Source: UKL13-2 sp044229235
GTDB taxonomy: Bacteria > Pseudomonadota > Gammaproteobacteria > Burkholderiales > Usitatibacteraceae
Length of the DNA: 64,000 bases
Assembly: GCA_044229235.1 (NCBI GenBank)
Contig: JBGATH010000011.1
Location: 34,371-98,370, forward strand
Reading direction: 5' to 3'
The position numbers and the translations under genes are program-made. The first letter of the stretch is position 1. Every line of letters starts with the position of its first letter. The notes below the pieces were generated by a model. It was not told where the DNA came from and did no database searches. It saw nothing but the letters and a program-made list of their open reading frames with translations. Shown here in pieces: positions 17,841 through 25,121 of the stretch.

Positions 17841-18830
17841 ATGCTCGCCTATACGCTTCGTCGCCTGACCCAGTCCGGCTTTGTGCTGCTGGTGATGGCC
17901 ATGCTGGTGTTCGTCGGTGTGTATGCGATCGGCAACCCGGTGGAATTGCTGGTCAACCCTCAGGCCGACGAGGCGGAACGTCTGCGCGCGGCGGCTGCGC
18001 TGGGCCTCGACCGGCCGCTTCACGTGCAGTTCCTGGCATTCCTGCGTGGCGCAATGACCGGGGATCTGGGGCGCTCGTTTGTGTTCGGCGTCCCGGCACT
18101 CGACCTCATTGTCAGCAAAATGCCGGCGACGATTGAACTGGCGGTCGTCGCCATATTCATCGCCGTCGCACTTGGAATCCCCCTCGGCCTGGTCGCGGGG
18201 CTGAAACCCGATGGCATCATCGGCCGCAGCATCATGGCCGGATCGATCATCGGCTTCTCGTTGCCCACGTTCTGGGTCGGGCTGGTGTTGATCATGTTCT
18301 TCTCGGTCTATTTGGGCTGGCTGCCTTCCAACGGGCGCGGCGAAACGGTCAGCGTCCTCGGCGTGCCCGTCAGTTTCCTGACGTGGGACGGCCTTGCCCA
18401 CCTGTTCATGCCGGCGCTGAATCTGGCGCTGTTCAAACTGTCGCTGCTGATTCGTCTGACGCGCGCGCAGGTGCGCGAGGCGATCCTGCAGGACTACGTG
18501 AAGTTCGCCCGCGCCAAGGGATTGTCGCCGTCCCGGGTGATTGGTGTTCATGTCCTGAAGAACATCATGATTCCGATCGTCACGGTGATCGGCCTTGAGT
18601 TCGGTTCAGTGGTTGCGTTTGCCATTGTCACGGAATCCATTTTTGCCTGGCCGGGAACCGGAAAGCTGCTGATCGATTCGATCAACCAGCTGGATCGGCC
18701 AGTGATCGTGGCCTACCTGATGGTCATCGTGATGTTGTTCATCGTCATTAACTTCGTGGTGGACATCGCCTACTCAATGCTCGATCCGCGCGTACGCCTC
18801 GGGCAGGCGGCTGGGGGTGGGCACGCATGA
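17841..18830 (+). CDS. dppB: Peptide ABC transporter permease DppB/OppB family
   Basis: This inner-membrane permease of 329 residues starts MLAYTLRRLTQSGFVLLVMA and has about six membrane helices, typical of DppB. The EAA-like coupling motif lies in the cytoplasmic loop (YVKFARAKGLSPSRVIGVHV, about residues 219-238). Next comes the characteristic VTESIFAWPGTGKLLIDSI. It pairs with the DppC-like permease to form the channel and overlaps that gene by 4 nt. Confidence 0.94.
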   Translation: MLAYTLRRLTQSGFVLLVMAMLVFVGVYAIGNPVELLVNPQADEAERLRAAAALGLDRPLHVQFLAFLRGAMTGDLGRSFVFGVPALDLIVSKMPATIELAVVAIFIAVALGIPLGLVAGLKPDGIIGRSIMAGSIIGFSLPTFWVGLVLIMFFSVYLGWLPSNGRGETVSVLGVPVSFLTWDGLAHLFMPALNLALFKLSLLIRLTRAQVREAILQDYVKFARAKGLSPSRVIGVHVLKNIMIPIVTVIGLEFGSVVAFAIVTESIFAWPGTGKLLIDSINQLDRPVIVAYLMVIVMLFIVINFVVDIAYSMLDPRVRLGQAAGGGHA

Positions 18831-19726
18831 CACAGGTTGCTGACGTCCCGCCGGAAGAGTCGCCGCTCATGCGCTTCTGGAGCGAATTCGCCGCTTCGAA
18901 ACTGGCGGTGATCGGCCTTGCCGTGTTGTTGATGGTGATCTTGGTCGGCGTGTTCGCGCCGTGGATCTCGCCGCAGAATCCATACGACCTTGCGCAACTT
19001 GATGTGCTCGACGGCAAACTCTCGCCAGGCGAGAAGTCGATGGCCGGAAAAACCTTCCTGCTGGGCACGGATGACCAGGGGCGCGACATGTTGTCCGGCA
19101 TCTTCTACGGGCTGCGCATCTCGCTCATGGTCGGCGTCGCCAGCACTTTGTTCGCGGTCATCATCGGCCTGTCCTTCGGCATGCTGGCGGCGTATTTTGG
19201 CGGCTGGGTCGATACGCTCATCATGCGCGTGGTCGACATCCAGTTGTCTTTCCCCGCCATTCTGCTGGCACTGATCCTGCTCGCCGTGTTCGGGCAAGGG
19301 GTCGACAAGGTGATCATCGCGTTGGTCGCCGTGCAATGGGCCTACTACGCACGAACCGTGCGAGCTTCTGCGCTGGTTGAGCGCCAGAAGGAATATGTCG
19401 AGGCGGCCCAGGTGCTCGCGCTGTCGAAGCAGCGCATCGTGTTTCGCCACATGCTGCCGAATTGCCTGCCGCCTCTCATCGTGGTGGCCACCGTCCAGGT
19501 CGCGCATGCCATCAGCCTCGAAGCGACGCTGTCATTTCTCGGGCTGGGCCTGCCCATCACCGAGCCCTCGCTGGGGCTGCTGATTTCGAATGGTTTCAAC
19601 TATCTGATGAGCGGCAAGTATTGGATCAGCTTCTATCCCGGACTGGCGCTGCTTCTGACCATCATGTCGATCAACCTGGTGGCGGACCAGATGCGCGATG
19701 TGTTGAACCCGAGGCTGAGGAAATGA
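18827..19726 (+). CDS. dppC: Peptide ABC transporter permease DppC/OppC family
   Basis: This is the second permease, 299 residues. An N-terminal OppC-type segment holds the first membrane helix (SKLAVIGLAVLLMVILVGVF) and the periplasmic GTDDQGRDMLSGIFYGLRIS motif. The binding-protein-dependent transport domain has the coupling loop YVEAAQVLALSKQRIVFRHM. The ATG overlaps dppB by 4 nt. The stop is followed after only 5 bp by a 27-bp perfect inverted repeat that separates the membrane genes from the ATPase genes. Confidence 0.94.
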   Translation: MTQVADVPPEESPLMRFWSEFAASKLAVIGLAVLLMVILVGVFAPWISPQNPYDLAQLDVLDGKLSPGEKSMAGKTFLLGTDDQGRDMLSGIFYGLRISLMVGVASTLFAVIIGLSFGMLAAYFGGWVDTLIMRVVDIQLSFPAILLALILLAVFGQGVDKVIIALVAVQWAYYARTVRASALVERQKEYVEAAQVLALSKQRIVFRHMLPNCLPPLIVVATVQVAHAISLEATLSFLGLGLPITEPSLGLLISNGFNYLMSGKYWISFYPGLALLLTIMSINLVADQMRDVLNPRLRK

Positions 19727-19731
19727 GGCCC

Positions 19732-19813
19732 CAATGGTCAAACTCCAGCATTGGCGCGCCTCCCAGGCCGAAAGTGCGCGGGAAGCCGCGCCAATGCTGG
19801 AGTTTGACCATTG
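19732..19813 (-). repeat. Dispersed palindromic element, copy 2 (inside transporter operon)
   Basis: The arms 19732-19758 and 19787-19813 are perfect 27-bp inverted repeats around a 28-nt loop, the most stable stem in the window. The 50-nt core (19748-19797), read in reverse complement, matches copy 3 at 36 of 50 positions by my count. It lies between dppC and dppD with no T tract, so it is more likely an mRNA processing or stability element than a full terminator. It extends further out than the other copies. Confidence 0.85.
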
Positions 19814-19832
19814 ACTTGCCGGCGGCGGAGGC

Positions 19833-20819
19833 ATGAGCGCCATGTTGGAGGTAGAGAACCTGCACACGCACTTCTTTACCAGGGCGGGCCTTGTAAAGGC
19901 CGTGGACGGCGTCTCGTTCAGCATCGGCAAGGGCCGCATCCTCGGGCTGGTGGGCGAGTCGGGGTCCGGCAAGTCCATGACGGGCTACTCGATCATGGGC
20001 CTCATCGATGCGCCGGGGCGGGTGGTGGACGGACGCATTGTGCTCAACGGGGTGGATGTTTCGCGATTCGACCGCCGGCAGTGGCGCGATCTGCGCGGCA
20101 ATCGCGTGGCCATGATTTTCCAGGACCCGATGATGACGTTGAACCCGGTCTTGCGCATTGACACGCAGATGATCGAGGCGGTTACGGCACATCAATCCGT
20201 TTCCAAGGCCGTCGCACGCGATCGCGCGCGCGCTGCACTGGTGCAGGTAGGAATACCCTCGCCGGATGAGCGCCTGCTTGCCTATCCGCACCAGTTCTCG
20301 GGTGGCATGCGCCAGCGCGTCGCCATCGCGATTGCCCTGCTCAACAAGCCGGACCTTATCATCGCCGACGAGCCGACGACTGCGCTCGACGTGACGATCC
20401 AGGGGCAGATCCTGTTTGAAATGCAAAAGCTTTGCCGCGAATCCGGCACATCGCTGATGTGGATAACACATGACCTGGCGGTTGTCGCCGGCCTTGCCGA
20501 CGACATCGCGGTGATGTATGCCGGGAGAATTGTCGAGAAAGGCTGTGCCGACGATGTCCTGGACCGGCCGCTGCACCCATATACACGCGGCCTGCTCGAC
20601 TCTGTGCCCAGCCGCAATCAAAAGGGAGCGCCCTTGCGGCAGATCCCGGGGATGACGCCGTCGCTGCTCAAGATCGGCAGCGGCTGTGCGTTTCGCGAGC
20701 GCTGCTCCCACGCAACGCCAGCCTGCGAAGCCGCGCCGCCGGTAACCACGCCGGCAACTGCACACGAAGTACGCTGTTTGCATCCGCAGACCACGGCCCC
20801 CGTGGCGTTATCAGCATGA
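19833..20819 (+). CDS. dppD: Peptide ABC transporter ATP-binding protein DppD/OppD family
   Basis: This is a cytoplasmic ATPase of 328 residues: Walker A GESGSGKS, Q-loop MIFQDPMMTLNPV, signature FSGGMRQRVAIAIAL, Walker B LIIADEPTTALD and the H-loop WITHDLAVV. The C-terminal oligopeptide-transporter extension carries the cysteine cluster GCAFRERCSHATPACE, a pattern linked to an iron-sulfur site in some Dpp ATPases. The ATG at 19833 is preceded by GGCGGAGGC. It overlaps dppF by 4 nt. Confidence 0.95.
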   Translation: MSAMLEVENLHTHFFTRAGLVKAVDGVSFSIGKGRILGLVGESGSGKSMTGYSIMGLIDAPGRVVDGRIVLNGVDVSRFDRRQWRDLRGNRVAMIFQDPMMTLNPVLRIDTQMIEAVTAHQSVSKAVARDRARAALVQVGIPSPDERLLAYPHQFSGGMRQRVAIAIALLNKPDLIIADEPTTALDVTIQGQILFEMQKLCRESGTSLMWITHDLAVVAGLADDIAVMYAGRIVEKGCADDVLDRPLHPYTRGLLDSVPSRNQKGAPLRQIPGMTPSLLKIGSGCAFRERCSHATPACEAAPPVTTPATAHEVRCLHPQTTAPVALSA

Positions 20820-21817
20820 AGGCGCCGCTGGTTGAACTAAGGGCTGTCGGCAAGCAGTTCCGCAAGTCGCTGGACTTTGCCGGGAAACTTGCACAGCGCC
20901 TCGGGGCGCCGCTCAAGGACAGCGTTGTGCATGCCGTCGATGACGTCGACCTGTGCATTCATGAGGGGGAAGTGGTGGGGCTGGTCGGGGAATCGGGGTG
21001 TGGAAAGTCCACGCTCGGGCGTATCGTCGTGGGTTTGCACTCGCCCAGCCAGGGAGAAAAATACTGGCGAGGAAACAACGTGGCCGGCATGGATGCCGCG
21101 CAGCGGCGCGCCATGCAACTTGAAGCGCAAATGATTTTTCAGGATCCCTATGCATCGCTGAATCCACGTTTTCGTGTTGCCGACATCATCGGTGAAGCGC
21201 CCGTGGTGCACGGCCTTATCGAGGCGCGAGAACAGGCCGGCTATGTTGCCGAACTGTTGGGGCGTGTTGGATTGGACCCGGCACTGTCGCGGCGCTTTCC
21301 GCATCAGTTTTCGGGCGGGCAACGCGCCCGTATCGGCATCGCGCGCGCGTTGGCGGTCAACCCCAATTTTCTGGTGTGCGACGAGGCCGTCGCCGCGCTG
21401 GACGTTTCCATACAGGCACAGGTGCTAAACCTCTTCATTCAGCTCCGCGAGGAACTGAACCTGACGTATCTCTTTATCAGCCATGACCTCGGCGTGGTCC
21501 GGCACATGTCGGATCGCGTGGTGGTCATGTACCTGGGCCGGGTGGTCGAGAGCGCGCCGGCCGACGAACTGTTCAATTCACCCAATCACCCTTATACGCA
21601 GGCCTTGCTGGCGGAGTTGCCGTCGCTAGATGTACGCAAGAAGGGTTTCGTTGCTGTCAGAGGGGAAATTCCTTCGCCATATGAGCCGCCAACTGGTTGT
21701 CATTTCCATCCGCGCTGCCCCCACGCCTCGGCGCGCTGCCGCACCGAACGGCCTGCATTGGCGACGGTTTCCGCCGGAAGGCTTTCCGCCTGCCATCTCA
21801 ATGAAGGCGGCCGGTGA
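20816..21817 (+). CDS. dppF: Peptide ABC transporter ATP-binding protein DppF/OppF family
   Basis: This is the partner ATPase of 333 residues with Walker A GESGCGKSTLG, Q-loop MIFQDPYASLNPRF, signature FSGGQRARIGIARAL, Walker B LVCDEAVAALD and the FISHDLGVV switch. The Walker B region reads DEAVAALD instead of the usual DEPVSALD. The C-terminal Cys cluster is GCHFHPRCPHASARC. It overlaps dppD, and the downstream amidohydrolase begins 42 bp later in the same direction. Confidence 0.95.
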   Translation: MKAPLVELRAVGKQFRKSLDFAGKLAQRLGAPLKDSVVHAVDDVDLCIHEGEVVGLVGESGCGKSTLGRIVVGLHSPSQGEKYWRGNNVAGMDAAQRRAMQLEAQMIFQDPYASLNPRFRVADIIGEAPVVHGLIEAREQAGYVAELLGRVGLDPALSRRFPHQFSGGQRARIGIARALAVNPNFLVCDEAVAALDVSIQAQVLNLFIQLREELNLTYLFISHDLGVVRHMSDRVVVMYLGRVVESAPADELFNSPNHPYTQALLAELPSLDVRKKGFVAVRGEIPSPYEPPTGCHFHPRCPHASARCRTERPALATVSAGRLSACHLNEGGR

Positions 21818-21859
21818 ATGTCGCTCCCGCATTAAAATGCCGCTTTAGAGATCCTTGCC

Positions 21860-22798
21860 ATGACACCCTTGCCAAGCCCCCCCAGTCCCTTCGAATTAAT
21901 TCCGCCGCGCACGGCGCATGACGACGAAGTTCCGCTGGTGTTCGACTCACCACACAGCGGGGTCGCCTATCCCGCTGACTTCGACACCATCGTCCCGCAC
22001 CTGACCTTGCGCCGCGCCGAAGACACCCACGTCGAGGCCCTGTATGCCGCCGCACCCGATCACGGGGCAACGCTGATTGCCGCCAACTTTCCGCGCAGTT
22101 ACATCGATGCCAACCGCTCGCTTCTCGACATCGACGCGGCATTGCTTGATGCGCCATGGCCGGGCCCCGTCAACATCAGTCGCAAGACCGAAAAGGGCAT
22201 CGGTCTGGTGTGGCGCCTGCTCGACACCGGCGAACCCATCTATTCGCGCAAGCTGACCGTGGCCGAAGTGCAGTCCCGCATCGCCCATTGCTATGCGCCG
22301 TACCATCGCGCGGTGCGTGACGCGATCAACGCGGCACACAAGCACTATGGGGCGGTATGGCACATCAACTGTCACTCGATGCCGGCCACCTCCTCGATCA
22401 TTTCCGAAGAGGGGCCAGGCGTCCAGCGTGCCGATTTTGTCCTTGGAGATCGCGACGGAACCAGCTGCGCGCCGGCATTCACGACCTTTGTTGCATTGGC
22501 GTTGCGCGGCATGGGCTATGACGTGCGCATTAACGATCCCTACAAGGGCGTGGAACTGGTGCGGGCCTATTCGGATCCGGCCGCCAACAAGCATTCGCTA
22601 CAGATCGAGGTCAACCGCAAGCTTTACATGGACGAAGCCACCCGCGCACGAACCGCCGGTTTCGACAAGCTGCAGAACAATCTGACCCAGTTGATCGGCG
22701 CCATTGCACGCTACGTTCGCCAGCATATTCCCGAACACAAGCATCACGACTGCGGGCACGACCACCATCACCACCACGGGCACCATCATGAGCATTGA
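21860..22798 (+). CDS. N-formylglutamate amidohydrolase family protein with His-rich tail
   Basis: The 312-residue protein belongs to the N-formylglutamate amidohydrolase (HutG-type FGase) family, which cleaves formate from N-formyl amino acids and is a zinc-hydrolase relative. Family signs are VFDSPHSGVAYP near the N-terminus, DTHVEALY, FPRSYIDANR, HINCHSMP and VLGDRDGTSCAPAF. The last 20 or so residues are a run of His broken by Gly, Asp and Glu, which could bind or buffer metal. No other hut gene is present, so histidine breakdown is not implied; the transporter upstream suggests a role in using imported N-acyl compounds. It overlaps the next gene by 11 nt. Confidence 0.88.
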   Translation: MTPLPSPPSPFELIPPRTAHDDEVPLVFDSPHSGVAYPADFDTIVPHLTLRRAEDTHVEALYAAAPDHGATLIAANFPRSYIDANRSLLDIDAALLDAPWPGPVNISRKTEKGIGLVWRLLDTGEPIYSRKLTVAEVQSRIAHCYAPYHRAVRDAINAAHKHYGAVWHINCHSMPATSSIISEEGPGVQRADFVLGDRDGTSCAPAFTTFVALALRGMGYDVRINDPYKGVELVRAYSDPAANKHSLQIEVNRKLYMDEATRARTAGFDKLQNNLTQLIGAIARYVRQHIPEHKHHDCGHDHHHHHGHHHEH

Positions 22799-23759
22799 CA
22801 ATGGTGTCGGCGCCTCGCCCTATGCTGTGGAGCTTTCCGCTCCCGACATTTCCGCGTACCGCCACGGCAACACCGGCATCGATTACGTCACCACCTTTGA
22901 TTCCGGGCGCCCGGGTCCGCATGTGCTGGTCAATGCGATAACCCACGGCAATGAAATCTGTGGCGCGATCGCTGTCGACCGGCTGTTCCGGATGGGGGTT
23001 CGCCCCACGCGCGGAAAACTGTCCCTGGCATTTGCCAACGTGGCGGCGTTCCTGCGCTTTGACAAACGCGCACCCCACGCCAGCCGCTTTGTCGATGAGG
23101 ACTTCAACCGCGTCTGGACGCCAGCGACCCTGTCCGGCCCCCGGCAATCAGTCGAACTGCTGCGTGCACGACAGATGCGCCCGCTGGTTGATACCGTCGA
23201 TTTTCTGCTTGATATCCATTCCATGCACGATCCACACGGACCAGTGATGATCTGCGGCCCGCTCGACAAGGGTATCGATTTCGCGAAGCGGGTTGGCGTC
23301 CCCGAGTACATCGTGTCGGACGCCGGGCATGCCAATGGCACCCGCATGCGGGACTACGGCGGCTTCGGTGATCCGTCGTCACCCAAGAACGCGCTGCTGG
23401 TCGAATGCGGCCAGCACTGGGAGCTTGCCGCCGAACACCTTGCATGGCAAACCACCTGGCGGTTTCTGAGCGCCGTTGACGTTGTGGACCGCGATCTGGC
23501 GGCAATGCAGACCGACCCGGTGCCGCCACCCACACAAAAGGTCGTCCGGGTCACGGAGGCCCTGATTGCATCTTCGATGAATTACCAGTTCGCCTTCGGA
23601 TTGAAAGGCCTGTCGGTATTGCCCCGGGCGGGCGATCTGATCGCGACCGACTCGGGCAAACCGGTGCTGGCGCCATACGACAACTGCGTGCTCATCATGC
23701 CCAGCCTGGTACACGTCAAACCCGGGCTAACCGCTGTTCGCATCGGCAGGCTCGGGTAG
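22788..23759 (+). CDS. Succinylglutamate desuccinylase/aspartoacylase family deacylase
   Basis: This is a zinc-dependent carboxypeptidase-fold deacylase (AstE/AspA superfamily), 323 residues. Metal and catalytic motifs are NAITHGNEICG (zinc His and Glu), DEDFNRVW, LLDIHSMHDP (third zinc ligand) and LLVECGQHWE (catalytic Glu). I use the ATG at 22788, inside the His codon run of the preceding gene, because homology to the family begins just after it. The 11-nt overlap implies translational coupling with the formylglutamate hydrolase. Substrate is unknown; no other ast gene is nearby. Confidence 0.88.
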   Translation: MSIDNGVGASPYAVELSAPDISAYRHGNTGIDYVTTFDSGRPGPHVLVNAITHGNEICGAIAVDRLFRMGVRPTRGKLSLAFANVAAFLRFDKRAPHASRFVDEDFNRVWTPATLSGPRQSVELLRARQMRPLVDTVDFLLDIHSMHDPHGPVMICGPLDKGIDFAKRVGVPEYIVSDAGHANGTRMRDYGGFGDPSSPKNALLVECGQHWELAAEHLAWQTTWRFLSAVDVVDRDLAAMQTDPVPPPTQKVVRVTEALIASSMNYQFAFGLKGLSVLPRAGDLIATDSGKPVLAPYDNCVLIMPSLVHVKPGLTAVRIGRLG

Positions 23760-23807
23760 CCCTCGTCCTCGGGGCTTCGCTTGTGCGGGGGTAGCGGTTC
23801 TAGCGGC

Positions 23808-25091
23808 CTATTGCGCGCTTTCCTCGCCTTTGGCAGACGGCCGAATCCCCAGTTGCTTGAGTTTTCGATAAAGGTGGGTCCTCTCAAGGCCAACTTTCTC
23901 AGCCACGCGCGACATGTTTCCCTCCTCGCGCCGGATGTGGTGCAGGAAATACTGGTACTCAAATCGCTCGCGCGCTTCGCGCAAGGGGAGATCGAAGGGA
24001 ATGCGCGTGTTCGGGCCATGGCCGGCGCTGTGGTCAAGGCCAAACTCGCGCGCGATACGAGCCACATCGTCAGCGGTTATCTCTGAAGCGAGGCTGGTGA
24101 GCGCGAGTGTTTTGACCGCGTTTTGCAGCACGGGCAAATTGCCGGGCCAGTCGAGGTTGCGCAGCGCGTTGAGGGCGCCCACCGTGAACTGCTTGAGCGC
24201 ACACTCGTTGGCTTCAATCATTTGCAGCAGTATGGTGTTGGCCAGCTCAGGTATGTCCTCCGGATGCTCGCGCAGGCTGGGGATTCGCAGCGTCACTCCG
24301 GCGAGCTGGGTGAGCAGCTGCGCGTCAAATTCGCCGCTTTCTGCCAGCGGGGAGAGCGGCTGCGATGCCGCGGCCACCAGCCTGACGTTGAACTTTTCAA
24401 GCTTGCCGATCAGCTGCAGCAGCCCCTTCTGCTCGGGTTTGGTCAGGCGCTCGACCTGGTCGATGAACAGGACGCCGTCTCGCGCTTCTCCCAGCAAGGC
24501 AAACGGGTTCTGCGCCAACCATGCGTTGTCTGAGGATGTGGCCCAAGGGGTGTTCTTCTGGTGAAAGATGCGCCCGACCAAGTCAAAGCCGCAGCCGGAT
24601 TCTCCGGTCAGCAGCAGCGGTGTCTTGAGCCGCCCAACCTGCTCAAGGCGCTGCTGCAGCTCGTTCATGATCTTGGCCCGGCCGAGATGCGCAAAGTTTA
24701 GTCCGGGCTTGGGGAGCACTCGCCCCCCCGCCAGCGCCTTGCCGACCGTGGCCACCAGCTTTGGAAGGCTGATCGGCTTTTCCAGGAAATCGATGGCACC
24801 GATACGCGTTGCCTCGATGGCCGACTCGATGGTGCCATGTCCGGACATCATCACCACCGGCATGGTCAGCTGGCCCGACAGCGCCCACTCCTTGAGCAGG
24901 GTGATGCCATCGGTGTCGGGCATCCAGATATCCAGCAGCACCAGGTCCGGCCTCGCTTCCCGGCGCAGCGCACGTGCGGTGGCAGCATTCTCGGCGACCT
25001 TCACGTTGTAGCCTTCGTCCTTGAGGATTTCGGACAGCAGTTCCCTGATGCCTATTTCGTCATCAACTACCAAGATGTTGTTTGCGGTCAT
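23808..25091 (-). CDS. NtrX-like response regulator with degenerate AAA+ domain
   Basis: The 427-residue protein has an intact receiver domain (Asp54 in VLLDIWMPD), a central AAA+-like region and a Fis-type C-terminal helix-turn-helix (about 385-418, NMSRVAEKVGLERTHLYRKL). The central domain is unusual. The Walker A reads GESGCGFD (163-170) and lacks the essential Lys. The Walker B is GVLFIDQVE, with Gln in place of Glu. The sigma-54-contacting GAFTGA loop is absent, and about 25 residues are missing between the two Walker motifs. The rest (RIPSLREHPEDIPEL) is conserved. It probably works as a DNA-binding response regulator without ATPase-driven sigma-54 activation. It is downstream of its NtrY-like kinase. 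Confidence 0.9.
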   Translation of the reverse strand: MTANNILVVDDEIGIRELLSEILKDEGYNVKVAENAATARALRREARPDLVLLDIWMPDTDGITLLKEWALSGQLTMPVVMMSGHGTIESAIEATRIGAIDFLEKPISLPKLVATVGKALAGGRVLPKPGLNFAHLGRAKIMNELQQRLEQVGRLKTPLLLTGESGCGFDLVGRIFHQKNTPWATSSDNAWLAQNPFALLGEARDGVLFIDQVERLTKPEQKGLLQLIGKLEKFNVRLVAAASQPLSPLAESGEFDAQLLTQLAGVTLRIPSLREHPEDIPELANTILLQMIEANECALKQFTVGALNALRNLDWPGNLPVLQNAVKTLALTSLASEITADDVARIAREFGLDHSAGHGPNTRIPFDLPLREARERFEYQYFLHHIRREEGNMSRVAEKVGLERTHLYRKLKQLGIRPSAKGEESAQ

Positions 25092-25121
25092 GCTTGCTCC
25101 AATGCCTGTTGCATCATACGT

